The translations under genes and the position numbers were made by a program. A stretch of 64,000 nucleotides of DNA. Source: Leuctra nigra. Taxonomy: Eukaryota; Arthropoda; Insecta; Plecoptera; Leuctridae. The stretch lies in NCBI GenBank assembly GCA_934045905.1, contig CAKOGZ010000157.1, forward strand, positions 62,001-126,000, given 5' to 3'. Positions 8,541 through 21,553 of this stretch are shown here, piece after piece (within the stretch, counting starts at the first letter, position 1; each line of letters begins with the position of its first letter). The notes under the pieces were generated by a model, which was not told the DNA's origin, made no database searches, and saw nothing but the letters and a program-made list of their open reading frames with translations.

Positions 8541-10331
8541 TGACAAAAAAATGGATGAAAATCTATCGGGGGTCGACCCATCAGCTTCTGAATAACATGA
8601 ACAGTTAATTCTGGCGAATCGGAGAGTCTGACATAAAAAAGTGTTTCTACACTTTTTAAGCCTCTCACCATCTACTATATAGGGTAACGTTGTCAACTCT
8701 CTTAGAGTAATAGATTCGTCACAAAGTAGGAAACAAATAAAAAAATATCAATATGAGCTACTTCTAAAGTGGCACCCCCCTATTTTTATCGAATTTTCTT
8801 GAAGCCTACACAACGTTATGCCGAGAAATGAAATAAAACACTTTTCGAAAATAATAGGCTTAACATTAACATGTAAAAAAAAATCTCCCCTCTGCCTCCT
8901 GGAGTCGCCCGACGTTGCCCGGTCAGATAATTTTATAATAAAGTTAGGTTAGGGTAGGTTAGCGAAGCGAGCGAAGCGAGCGTAGCTGACCCTGTACAAG
9001 CTTTAACCTACAGTGACAAAAAATTGATGAAAACCTATCAGGATTGTGCCCTTCTGCTTCTGAAGGACATAAACTAAGAAATGCGGCGTATCGGAGCGTC
9101 TGACAGAAAAAAGTGTTTTTGCACTTTTTAAGCCTCTCTCCATCATCTATATGGTGTATCATTTTCAGCTCTCTAAGAGTAATAGATTCGTCACAAAGTA
9201 GGAAACAAACAAAACTTTTTCAATATGACCTACTTCTAAAGTGGCACCCCCCTGTTTTTATCGAATTTTCTTGATGCCTACACAACGTTATGCCGAGAAA
9301 TGTAATAAAACACTTTTCGCAAAAAAATAGGCTTATAAATAAAATTATAAAAAAGAACCCCACTCTGCCCCCTTGGAGTCGCCCGACGCTGCCCTGTCAG
9401 ATTATAATATAATAAAGTTAGGTTAATACAGCTTAGCGAAGCGTGCGTAGCTGACTCATCACAAGCTATAACCTTCATTGACTAAAAAATGGATGAAAAC
9501 CTAGGAAATGAGGAAAATCTAAGGAACATTGTTAATTGTTACATTGTTACCTTTGTAGGCTAACCTACATTGTTGGTCAATATACATTGACAAAAAAAAT
9601 GGATGAAAATCTATCGGGGGTCGACCCATCAGCTTCTGAATAACATGAACAGTTAATTCCGGCGAATCGGAGAGTATGACATAAAAAAGTGTTTCTGCAC
9701 TTATTAAGACTCTCACCATCTACTATATAGGGTAACGTTGTCAACTCTCTTAGAGTAATAGATTCGTCACAAAGTAGGAAACAAATAAAAAAATATCAAT
9801 ATGAGCTACTTCTAAAGTAACACCCACCTATTTTTATCGAATTTTCTTGAAGCCTACACAACGTTATGCCGAGAAATGAAATAAAACACTTTTCGAAAAA
9901 AAATAAGCTTATAAATAAAATTATAAAAAAGAACCCCACTCTGCCCCCTTGGAGTCGCCCGACGCTGCCCTGTCAGATTATTATATAATAAAGTTAGGTT
10001 AATACAGGTTAGCGAAGCGAGCGTAGCTGACTCATCACAAGCTTTAACCTCCATTGACTAAAAAATGGATGAAAACCTAGGAAATGAGGAAAATCTAAGG
10101 AACATTGTAAATTGTTACATTGTTACCTTTGTAGGCTAACCTACATTGTTGGTCAATATACATTGACAAAAAAATGGATGAAAACCTAGGAAATGATGAA
10201 AATCTAAGGAACATTGTTAATTGTGACATTGTTACCTTTGTAGGCTAACCTACATTGTTGGTCAATATACTGAAACCTGCGGGATTTGGCTCAGAGGGTA
10301 GAACACAAAGAATCAGCAATATTATAATTTG

Positions 10332-10337
10332 TTTATT
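10332..10337 (-). terminator. LTR polyadenylation signal AATAAA
   Basis: AATAAA on the minus strand, 62 nt before the LTR edge and well downstream of the initiator. It would define an R region of about 450 nt. Counterparts lie at 15686-15691 and 25332-25337. Confidence 0.6.
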
Positions 10338-10803
10338 ACAAAGAAAATAAATGTTCATTGATGTGAAAAGAGCAATCAAAAATTATGAAACAATATTACG
10401 TTCGATACGTCGGCAGTAGTGATGATGTCGTCTGGTTTGTTTACTTCCGCGTAAACAAGTGGATGGCGTTGACTCTTGCGTAGTGTGTCCCGTGAACTCC
10501 AGTCCACCAGCAGAATGAAATGACTGGATATGTCACCTCCTTCAGCTGCGATGCGATGATGTTGTCTAATAACCCCTTGGTTACCAGGACGTCCAGCAGT
10601 CCGTGCACAAGGAGTGACCTCCTCGAGCAGTTGGATCAAGTTGGCTCAGGCTGATGACGTTCGTGGCTGCAGACTCGTCGGTTTCTCCCGGAGTTGCAAT
10701 TCACTTCGATCACATCGGCACTGTCTCGCTGAAATTATACTATGTTGCGTGTACAAGGCTTCACGGTTCGCGAGGCAGGTCTCACTGCTCTGAGAAAACT
10801 CCG

Positions 10804-10839
10804 ACTGATGATGTTTGGCTGGTAGCCTGACGTTTTATA
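10804..10839 (-). promoter_or_regulatory. LTR core promoter (TATA box plus arthropod-type initiator)
   Basis: TATAAAA at 10839-10833 and TCAGT at 10808-10804 on the minus strand, with TATA-to-start spacing of 33 nt, match the usual Pol II geometry. Equivalent promoters are at 16158-16193 and 25804-25839 in the other copies. Transcription would run leftward into gamma and beta satellite sequence. Confidence 0.7.
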
Positions 10840-11347
10840 CCCTCTGACATCGTTTTCCCTCCAAAGAATCTGATTGGTTGGTTTCGTACACGTGATAGCT
10901 AATGTTAGATATTCTGTCATTTCTAAAGCCCGCGAAACGACTTTCTTTCTGCACGTAGGCCCATGCTTTTCTTAGAATCACTGAAAACTAGTCTGGCTGA
11001 CTGGTTTTGTAGCGTTATCACAATGACTGGTTCACTTGTTATTACGTGGTGACATCACAATTTAGGTAAGGTCACATACTTTTTATATGGATTCACTCAC
11101 TTTCTTGATATAATTGCACATTGTTAAACTTATTTGATTGCTCGTTATATTTTTGTCTATATTTTGATTGCTATTGAATTTTAAGATTGTAAGTTTACAT
11201 AATGATTCTAATTAATTACTTTGTGTTCAGTTAACCTTGACTCTAAGAATGCCATGCTACCAGCTTGTTCATTCTTTAAACCTACTTCAAGCAAACATTA
11301 TTATTTTTAAAGTTAATTTTCTAACCTAGATAGGCCAACTTGTTACA

Positions 11348-14300
11348 ATACATTGACAAAAAAATGGATGAAAATCTATCGGGGGTGAACCCATCAGCTT
11401 CTGAATAACATGAACAGTTAATTCCGGCGAAAGTCTGACATAAAAAAGTGTTTCTGCACTTTTTAAGCCTCTCACCATCTACTATATAGGGTAACGTTGT
11501 CAACTCTCTTAGAGTAATAGATTCGTCACAAAGTAGGAAACAAATAAAAAAATATCAATATGAGCTACTTCTAAAGTGGCACCCCCCTATTTTTATCGAA
11601 TTTTCTTGAAGCCTACACAACGTTATGCCGAGAAATGAAATAAAACACTTTTCGAAAATAATAGGCTTAACATTAACATGTAAAAAAAAATCTCCCCTCT
11701 GCCTCCTGGAGTCGCCCGACGTTGCCCGGTCAGATAATTTTATAATAAAGTTAGGTTAGGGTAGGTTAGCGAAGCGAGCGTAGCTGACCCTTAACAAGCT
11801 TTAACCTACAGTGACAAAAAATTGATGAAAACCTATCAGGATTGTGCCTTTCTGCTTCTGAAGGACATAAACTAAGAAATGCGGCGTATCGGAGCGTCTG
11901 ACAGAAAAAAGTGTTTTTGCACTTTTTAAGCCTCTCTCCATCATCTATATGGTGTATCATTTTCAGCTCTCTAAGAGTAATAGATTCGTCACAAAGTAGG
12001 AAACAAACAAAACTTTTTCAATATGACCTACTTCTAAAGTGGCACCCCCCTGTTTTTATCGAATTTTCTTGATGCCTACACAACGTTATGCCGAGAAATG
12101 TAATAAAACACTTTTCGCAAAAAAATAGGCTTATAAATAAAATTATAAAAAAGAACCCCACTCTGCCCCCTTGGAGTCGCCCGACGCTGCCCTGTCAGAT
12201 TATTATATAATAAAGTTAGGTTAATACAGCTTAGCGAAGCGAGCGTAGCTGACTCATCACAAGCTTTAACCTCCATTGACTAAAAAATGGATGAAAACCT
12301 AGGAAATGAAGAAAATCTAAGGAACATTGTTAATTGTTACATTGTTACCTTTGTAGGCTAACCTACATTGTTGGTCAATATACATTGACAAAAAAATGGA
12401 TGAAAATCTATCGGGGGTCGACCCATCAGCTTCTGAATAACATGAACAGTTAATTCCGGCGAATCGGAGAGTCTGACATAAAAAAGTGTTTCTACACTTT
12501 TTAAGCCTCTCACCATCTACTATATAGGGTAACGTTGTCAACTCTCTTAGAGTAATAGATTCGTCACAAAGTAGGAAACAAATAAAAAAATATCAATATG
12601 AGCTACTTCTAAAGTGGCACCCCCCTATTTTTATCGAATTTTCTTGAAGCCTACACAACGTTATGCCGAGAAATGAAATAAAACACTTTTCGAAAATAAT
12701 AGGCTTAACATTAACATGTAAAAAAAAATCTCCCCTCTGCCTCCTGGAGTCGCCCGACGTTGCCCGGTCAGATAATTTTATAATAAAGTTAGGTTAGGGT
12801 AGGTTAGCGAAGCGAGCGTAGCTGACCCTTAACAAGCTTTAACCTACAGTGACAAAAAATTGATGAAAACCTATCAGGATTGTGCCTTTCTGCTTCTGAA
12901 GGACATAAACTAAGAAATGCGGCGTATCGGAGCGTCTGACAGAAAAAAGTGTTTTTGCACTTTTTAAGCCTCTCTCCATCATCTATATGGTGTATCATTT
13001 TCAGCTCTCTAAGAGTAATAGATTCGTCACAAAGTAGGAAACAAACAAAACTTTTTCAATATGACCTACTTCTAAAGTGGCACCCCCCTGTTTTTATCGA
13101 ATTTTCTTGATGCCTACACAACGTTATGCCGAGAAATGTAATAAAACACTTTTCGCAAAAAAATAGGCTTATAAATAAAATTATAAAAAAGAACCCCACT
13201 CTGCCCCCTTGGAGTCGCCCGACGCTGCCCTGTCAGATTATTATATAATAAAGTTAGGTTAATACAGCTTAGCGAAGCGAGCGTAGCTGACTCATCACAA
13301 GCTTTAACCTCCATTGACTAAAAAATGGATGAAAACCTAGGAAATGAAGAAAATCTAAGGAACATTGTTAATTGTTACATTGTTACCTTTGTAGGCTAAC
13401 CTACATTGTTGGTCAATATACATTGACAAAAAAATGGATGAAAATCTATCAAGGGTCGACCCATCAGCTTCTGAATAACATGAACAGTTAATTCCGGCGA
13501 ATCGGAGAGTCTGACATAAAAAAGTGTTTCTACACTTTTTAAGCCTCTCACCATCTACTATATAGGGTAACGTTGTCAACTCTCTTAGAGTAATAGATTC
13601 GTCACAAAGTAGGAAACAAATAAAAAAATATCAATATGAGCTACTTCTAAAGTGGCACCCCCCTATTTTTATCGAATTTTCTTGAAACCTACACAACGTT
13701 ATGCCGAGAAATGAAATAAAACACTTTTCGAAAATAATAGGCTTAACATTAACATGTAAAAAAAAATCTCCCCTCTGCCTCCTGGAGTCGCCCGACGTTG
13801 CCCGGTCAGATAATTTTATAATAAAGTTAGGTTAGGGTAGGTTAGCGAAGCGAGCGAAGCGAGCGTAGCTGACCCTTAACAAGCTTTAACCTACAGTGAC
13901 AAAAAATTGATGAAAACCTATCAGGATTGTGCCCTTCTGCTTCTGAAGGACATAAACTAAGAAATGCGGCGTATCGGAGCGTCTGACAGAAAAAAGTGTT
14001 TCTGCACTTTTTAAGCCTCTCTCCATCATCTATATGGTCTATCATTTTCAGCTCTCTAAGAGTAATAGATTCGTCACAAAGTAGGAAACAAACAAAACTT
14101 TTTCAATATGACCTACTTCTAAAGTGGCACCCCCCTGTTTTTATCGAATTTTCTTGATGCCTACACAACGTTATGCCGAGAAATGTAATAAAACACTTTT
14201 CAAAAAAAAATAGGCTTATAAATAAAATTATAAAAAAGAACCCCACTCTGCCCCCTTGGAGTCGCCCGACGCTGCCCTGTCAGATTATTATATAATAAAG

Positions 14301-15624
14301 TTAGGTTAATACAGGTTAGCGAAGCGAGCGTAGTTGACTCATCACAAGCTTTAACCTCCATTGACTAAAAAATGGATGAAAACCTAGGAAATGAGGAAAA
14401 TCTAAGGAACATTGTAAATTGTTACATTGTTACCTTTGTAGGCTAACCTACATTGTTGGTCAATATACATTGACAAAAAAATGGATGAAAACCTAGGAAA
14501 TGATGAAAATCTAAGGAACATTGTTAATTGTGACATTGTTACCTTTGTAGGCTAACCTACATTGTTGGTCAATATACATTGACAAAAAAATGGATGAAAA
14601 TCTATCGGGGGTGAACCCATCAGCTTCTGAATAACATGAACAGTTAATTCCCGCGAATCGGGGAGTCTGACATAAAAAAGTGTTTCTGCACTTTTTAAGC
14701 CTCTCACCATCTTCTATATAGGGTAACGTTGTCAACTCTCTTAGAGTAATAGATTCGTCACAAAGTAGGAAACAAATAAAAAAATATCAATATGAGCTAC
14801 TTCTAAAGTGGCACCCCCCTATTTTTATCGAATTTTCTTGAAGCCTACACAACGTTATGCCGAGAAATGAAATAAAACACTTTTCGAAAATAATAGGCTT
14901 AACATTAACATGTAAAAAAAAATCTCCCCTCTGCCTCCTGGAGTCGCCTGACGTTGCCCGGTCAGATAATTTTATAATAAAGTTAGGTTAGGGTAGGTTA
15001 GCGAAGCGAGCGAAGCGAGCGTAGCTGACCCTTAACAAGCTTTAACCTACAGTGACAAAAAATTGATGAAAACCTATCAGAATTGTGCCCTTCTGCTTCT
15101 GAAGGACATAAACTAAGAAATGCGGCGTATCGGAGCGTCTGACAGAAAAAAGTGTTTCTGCACTTTTTAAGCCTCTCTCCATCATCTATATGGTGTATCA
15201 TTTTCAGCTCTCTAAGAGTAATAGATTCGTCACAAAGTAGGAAACAAACAAAACTTTTTCAATATGACCTACTTCTAAAGTGGCACCCCCCTGTTTTTAT
15301 CGAATTTTCTTGATGCCTACACAACGTTATGCCGAGAAATGTAATAAAACACTTTTCGAAAAAAAATAGGCTTATAAATAAAATTATAAAAAAGAACCCC
15401 ACTCTGCCCCCTTGGAGTCGCCCGACGCTGCCCTGTCAGATTATTATATAATAAAGTTAGGTTAATACAGGTTAGCGAAGCGAGCGTAGTTGACTCATCA
15501 CAAGCTTTAACCTCCATTGACTAAAAAATGGATGAAAACCTAGGAAATGATGAAAATCTAAGGAACATTGTTAATTGTGACATTGTTACCTTTGTAGGCT
15601 AACCTACATTGTTGGTCAATATAC
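11348..15624 (+). repeat. Satellite array, segment 3
   Basis: Alpha starts at 11354, 12386, 13424 and 14580. The first unit (1032 bp) carries a 6-bp in-unit deletion (GCGAAAGTCTG instead of GCGAATCGGAGAGTCTG) and a single microrepeat. The unit at 12386 is 1038 bp (one 9-bp microrepeat missing). The unit at 13424 is 1156 bp with a gamma doublet at 14362. The unit at 14580 is interrupted by LTR copy 2 in its single gamma-c. No gene. Confidence 0.93.
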
Positions 15625-16701
15625 TGAAACCTGCGGGATTTGGTTCAGAGGGTAGAACACAAAGAATCAGCAATATTATAATTTGTTTATTACAAAGAAA
15701 ATAAATGTTCATTGATGTGAAAAGAGCAATCAAAAATTATGAAACAATATTACGTTCGATACGTCGGCAGTAGTGATGATGTCGTCTGGTTTGTTTACTT
15801 CCGCGTAAACAAGTGGATGGCGTTGACTCTTGCGTAGTGTGTCCCGTGAACTCCAGTCCACCAGCAGAATGAAATGACTGGATATGTCACCTCCTTCAGC
15901 TGCGATGCGATGATGTTGTCTAATAACCCCTTGGTTACCAGGACGTCCAGCAGTCCGTGCACAAGGAGTGACCTCCTCGAGCAGTTGGATCAAGTTGGCT
16001 CAGGCTGATGACGTTCGTGGCTGCAGACTCGTCGGTTTCTCCCGGAGTTGCAATTCACTTCGATCACATCGGCACTGTCTCGCTGAAATTATACTATGTT
16101 GCGTGTACAAGGCTTCACGGTTTGCGAGGCAGGTCTCACTGCTCTGAGAAAACTCCGACTGATGATGTTTGGCTGGTAGCCTGACGTTTTATACCCTCTG
16201 ACATCGTTTTCCCTCCAAAGAATCTGATTGGTTGGTTTCGTACACGTGATAGCTAATGTTAGATATTCTGTCATTTCTAAAGCCCGCGAAACGACTTTCT
16301 TTCTGCACGTAGGCCCATGCTTTTCTTAGAATCACTGAAAACTAGTCTGGCTGACTGGTTTTGTAGCGTTATCACAATGACTGGTTCACTTGTTATTACG
16401 TGGTGACATCACAATTTAGGTAAGGTCACATACTTTTTATATGGATTCACTCACTTTCTTGATATAATTGCACATTGTTAAACTTATTTGATTGCTCGTT
16501 ATATTTTTGTCTATATTTTGATTGCTATTGAATTTTAAGATTGTAAGTTTACATAATGATTCTAATTAATTACTTTGTGTTCAGTTAACCTTGACTCTAA
16601 GAATGCCATGCTACCAGCTTGTTCATTCTTTAAACCTACTTCAAGCAAACATTATTATTTTTAAAGTTAATTTTCTAACCTAGATAGGCCAACTTGTTAC
16701 A
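15625..16701 (-). mobile_element. Solo LTR, copy 2 (1077 bp)
   Basis: Same length, ends and ATAC flanks as copy 1, offset 5354 bp. Two differences were seen, both C to T on the plus strand (15644 and 16133). Its right flank matches copy 1 (6-bp deletion, GCCTTTCTGC and GTGTTTTTGC in the next beta). Its left-flank beta matches copy 3 (CAGAATTGTG). Confidence 0.88.
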
Positions 16702-19700
16702 ATACATTGACAAAAAAATGGATGAAAATCTATCGGGGGTGAACCCATCAGCTTCTGAATAACATGAACAGTTAATTCCGGCGAAAGTCTGACATAAAAA
16801 AGTGTTTCTGCACTTTTTAAGCCTCTCACCATCTACTATATAGGGTAACGTTGTCAACTCTCTTAGAGTAATAGATTCGTCACAAAGTAGGAAACAAATA
16901 AAAAAATATCAATATGAGCTACTTCTAAAGTGGCACCCCCCTATTTTTATCGAATTTTCTTGAAGCCTACACAACGTTATGCCGAGAAATGAAATAAAAC
17001 ACTTTTCGAAAATAATAGGCTTAACATTAACATGTAAAAAAAAATCTCCCCTCTGCCTCCTGGAGTCGCCCGACGTTGCCCGGTCAGATAATTTTATAAT
17101 AAAGTTAGGTTAGGGTAGGTTAGCGAAGCGAGCGTAGCTGACCCTTAACAAGCTTTAACCTACAGTGACAAAAAATTTATGAAAACCTATCAGGATTGTG
17201 CCTTTCTGCTTCTGAAGGACATAAACTAAGAAATGCGGCGTATCGGAGCGTCTGACAGAAAAAAGTGTTTTTGCACTTTTTAAGCCTCTCTCCATCATCT
17301 ATATGGTGTATCATTTTCAGCTCTCTAAGAGTAATAGATTCGTCACAAAGTAGGAAACAAACAAAACTTTTTCAATATGACCTACTTCTAAAGTGGCACC
17401 CCCCTGTTTTTATCGAATTTTCTTGATGCCTACACAACGTTATGCCGAGAAATGTAATAAAACACTTTTCGCAAAAAAATAGGCTTATAAATAAAATTAT
17501 AAAAAAGAACCCCACTCTGCCCCCTTGGAGTCGCCCGACGCTGCCCTGTCAGATTATTATATAATAAAGTTAGGTTAATACAGCTTAGCGAAGCGAGCGT
17601 AGCTGACTCATCACAAGCTTTAACCTCCATTGACTAAAAAATGGATGAAAACCTAGGAAATGAAGAAAATCTAAGGAACATTGTTAATTGTTACATTGTT
17701 ACCTTTGTAGGCTAACCTACATTGTTGGTCAATATACATTGACAAAAAAATGGATGAAAATCTATCGGGGGTCGACCCATCAGCTTCTGAATAACATGAA
17801 CAGTTAATTCCGGCGAATCGGAGAGTCTGACATAAAAAAGTGTTTCTGCACTTTTTAAGCCTCTCACCATCTACTATATAGGGTAACGTTGTCAACTCTC
17901 TTAGAGTAATAGATTCGTCACAAAGTAGGAAACAAATAAAAAAATATCAATATGAGCTACTTCTAAAGTGGCAACCCCCTATTTTTATCGAATTTTCTTG
18001 AAGCCTACACAACGTTATGCCGAGAAATGAAATAAAACACTTTTCGAAAATAATAGGCTTAACATTAACATGTAAAAAAAAATCTCCCCTCTGCCTCCTG
18101 GAGTCGCCCGACGTTGCCCGGTCAGATAATTTTATAATAAAGTTAGGTTAGGGTAGGTTAGCGAAGCGAGCGTAGCTGACCCTTAACAAGCTTTAACCTA
18201 CAGTGACAAAAAATTGATGAAAACCTATCAGGATTGTGCCCTTCTGCTTCTGAAGGACATAAACTAAGAAATGCGGCGTATCGGAGCGTCTGACAGAAAA
18301 AAGTGTTTTGCACTTTTTAAGCCTCTCTCCATTATCTATATGGTGTATCATTTTCAGCTCTCTAAGAGTAATAGATTCGTCACAAAGTAGGAAACAAACA
18401 AAACTTTTTCAATATGACCTACTTCTAAAGTGGCACCCCCCTGTTTTTATCGAATTTTCTTGATGCCTACACAACGTTATGCCGAGAAATGTAATAAAAC
18501 ACTTTTCGAAAAAAAATAGGCTTATAAATAAAATTATAAAAAAGAACCCCACTCTGCCCCCTTGGAGTCGCCCGACGCTGCCCTGTCAGATTATTATATA
18601 ATAAAGTTAGGTTAATACAGGTTAGCGAAGCGAGCGTAGTTGACTTATCACAAGCTTTAACCTCCATTGACTAAAAAATGGATGAAAACCTAGGAAATGA
18701 GGAAAATCTAAGGAACATTGTAAATTGTTACATTGTTACCTTTGTAGGCTAACCTACATTGTTGGTCAATATACATTGACAAAAAAATGGATGAAAACCT
18801 AGGAAATGATGAAAATCTAAGGAACATTGTTAATTGTGACATTGTTACCTTTGTAGGCTAACCTACATTGTTGGTCAATATACATTGACAAAAAAATGGA
18901 TGAAAATCTATCGGGGGTGAACCCATCAGCTTCTGAATAACATGAACAGTTAATTCCCGCGAATCGGGGAGTCTGACATAAAAAAGTGTTTCTGCACTTT
19001 TTAAGCCTCTCACCATCTTCTATATAGGGTAACGTTGTCAACTCTCTTAGAGTAATAGATTCGTCACAAAGTAGGAAACAAATAAAAAAATATCAATATG
19101 AGCTACTTCTAAAGTGGCACCCCCCTATTTTTATCGAATTTTCTTGAAGCCTACACAACGTTATGCCGAGAAATGAAATAAAACACTTTTCGAAAATAAT
19201 AGGCTTAACATTAACATGTAAAAAAAAATCTCCCCTCTGCCTCCTGGAGTCGCCCGACGTTGCCCGGTCAGATAATTTTATAATAAAGTTAGGTTAGGGT
19301 AGGTTAGCGAAGCGAGCGAAGCGAGCGTAGCTGACCCTGTACAAGCTTTAACCTACAGTGACAAAAAATTGATGAAAACCTATCAGGATTGTGCCCTTCT
19401 GCTTCTGAAGGACATAAACTAAGAAATGCGGCGTATCGGAGCGTCTGACAGAAAAAAGTGTTTCAGCACTTTTTAAGCCTCTCTCCATCATCTATATGGT
19501 GTATCATTTTCAGCTCTCTAAGAGTAATAGATTCGTCACAAAGTAGGAAACAAACAAAACTTTTTCAATATGACCTACTTCTAAAGTGGCACCCCCCTGT
19601 TTTTATCGAATTTTCTTGATGCCTACACAACGTTATGCCGAGAAATGTAATAAAACACTTTTCGGAAAAAATAGTTTTATAAATAAAATTATAAAAAAGA

Positions 19701-20979
19701 ACCCCACTCTGCCCCCTTGGAGTCGCCCGACGCTGCCCTGTCAGATTATTATATAATAAAGTTAGGTTAATACAGGTTAGCGAAGCGAGCGTAGTTGACT
19801 CATCACAAGCTTTAACCTCCATTGACTAAAAAATGGATGAAAACCTAGGAAATGATGAAAATCTAAGGAACATTGTTAATTGTGACATTGTTACCTTTGT
19901 AGGCTAACCTACATTGTTGGTCAATATACATTGACAAAAAAAATGGATGAAAATCTATCGGGGGTGAACCCATCAGCTTCTGAATAACATGAACAGTTAA
20001 TTCCGGCGAATCGGAGAGTCTGACATAAAAAAGTGTTTTTGCACTTTTTAAGCCTCTCACCATCTACTGTATAGGGTAACGTTGTCAACTCTCTTAGAGT
20101 AATAGATTCGTCACAAAGTAGGAAACAAATAAAAAAATATCAATATGAGCTACTTCTAAAGTGGCACCCCCCTATTTTTATCGAATTTTCTTGAAGCCTA
20201 CACAACGTTATGCCGAGAAATGAAATAAAACACTTTTCGAAAATAATAGGCTTAACATTAACATGTAAAAAAAAATCTCCCCTCTGCCTCCTGGAGTCGC
20301 CCGACGTTGCCCGGTCAGATAATTTTATAATAAAGTTAGGTTAGGGTAGGTTAGCGAAGCGAGCGAAGCGAGCGTAGCTGACCCTTAACAAGCTTTAACC
20401 TACAGTGACAAAAAATTGATGAAAACCTATCAGGATTGTGCCCTTCTGCTTCTGAAGGACATAAACTAAGAAATGCGGCATATCGGAGCGTCTGACAGAA
20501 AAAAGTGTTTCTGCACTTTTTAAGCCTCTCTCCATCATCTATATGGAGTATCATTTTCAGCTCTCTAAGAGTAATAGATTCGTCACAAAGTAGGAAACAA
20601 ACAAAACTTTTTCAATATGACCTACTTCTAAAGTGGCACCCCCCTGTTTTTATCGAATTTTCTTGATGCCTACACAACGTTATGCCGAGAAATGTAATAA
20701 AACACTTTTCGAAAAAAAATAGGCTTATAAATAAAATTATAAAAAAGAACCCCACTCTGCCCCCTTGGAGTCGCCCGACGCTGCCCTGTCAGATTATTAT
20801 ATAATAAAGTTAGGTTAATACAGGTTAGCGAAGCGAGCGTAGTTGACTCATCACAAGCTTTAACCTCCATTGACTAAAAAATGGATGAAAACCTAGGAAA
20901 TGAGGAAAATCTAAGGAACATTGTAAATTGTTACATTGTTACCTTTGTAGGCTAACCTACATTGTTGGTCAATATACAT

Positions 20980-21553
20980 TGACAAAAAAATGGATAAAAA
21001 TCTATCGGGGGTGAACCCATCCGCTTCTGAATAACATGAACAGTTAATTCCGGCGAATCGGAGAGTCTGACATAAAAAAGTGTTTCTGCACTTTTTAAGC
21101 CTCTCACCATCTACTATATAGGGTAACGTTGTCAACTCTCTTAGAGTAATAGATTCGTCACAAAGTAGGAAACAAACAAAACTTTTTCAATATGACCTAC
21201 TTCTAAAGTGGCACCCCCCTGTTTTTATCGAATTTTCTTGATGCCTACACAACGTTATGCCGAGAAATGTAATAAAACACTTTTCGAAAAAAAATAGGCT
21301 TATAAATAAAATTATAAAAAAGAACCCCACTCTGCCCCCTTGGAGTCGCCCGACGCTGCCCTGTCAGATTATTATATAATAAAGTTAGGTTAATACAGGT
21401 TAGCGAAGCGAGCGTAGTTGACTCATCACAAGCTTTAACCTCCATTGACTAAAAATGGATGAAAACCTAGGAAATGATGAAAATCTAAGGAACATTGTTA
21501 ATTGTGACATTGTTACCTTTGTAGGCTAACCTACATTGTTGGTCAATATACAT
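20980..21553 (+). repeat. Hybrid alpha/beta + gamma unit (574 bp), junction J2
   Basis: Alpha-type through CAACTCTCTTAG, beta-type from AACAAACAAAACTTT. The switch is inside the shared stretch at about 21142-21177, a different crossover from the J1 hybrids of segment 2. Confidence 0.88.

Larger units (their letters stand above)
4919..10270 (+). repeat. Satellite array, segment 2
   Basis: After the end of the interrupted hybrid unit and its gamma doublet, alpha starts are at 5189, 6236, 6811, 7966, 8541 and 9588. Units alternate: 5189-6235 full; 6236-6810 hybrid; 6811-7965 full with gamma doublet (7748-7965); 7966-8540 hybrid; 8541-9587 full; 9588 onward hybrid with gamma doublet, interrupted by the LTR at 10271. 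All hybrids here have the same junction class J1. Most alphas carry the GTCGAC variant. No other feature. Confidence 0.93.
10271..11347 (-). mobile_element. Solo LTR, copy 1 (1077 bp)
   Basis: The element begins TG and ends CA, and is flanked by a 4-bp ATAC duplication (10267-10270 and 11348-11351). Read on the minus strand it has LTR order: a U3-like part, TATAAAA (10839-10833), a TCAGT initiator with its A at 10806 (33 nt downstream of the first T of the TATA box), and AATAAA (10337-10332) about 60 nt before the LTR end. No primer-binding site, polypurine tract or gag/pol frame flanks it, so the internal region was lost by LTR-LTR recombination. An 87-codon and a 61-codon open frame within it show no recognisable domain. 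Family not assigned. Confidence 0.88.
9588..11353 (+). repeat. Hybrid alpha/beta unit with gamma doublet, carrying solo LTR copy 1
   Basis: Junction J1 at about 9880-9903. Gammas begin at 10055 (type b) and about 10164 (type c). The second gamma is split by the LTR at its terminal palindrome. Removing the LTR and one ATAC leaves a unit of about 685 bp. Confidence 0.86.

Noticed and set aside
10376..10920. 87- and 61-codon open frames inside the solo LTR, repeated in copies 2 and 3
   Set aside because: One lies downstream of the LTR initiator and one overlaps the U3/promoter region. LTRs are normally non-coding, and the frames are intact only because the three copies are near-identical duplicates.
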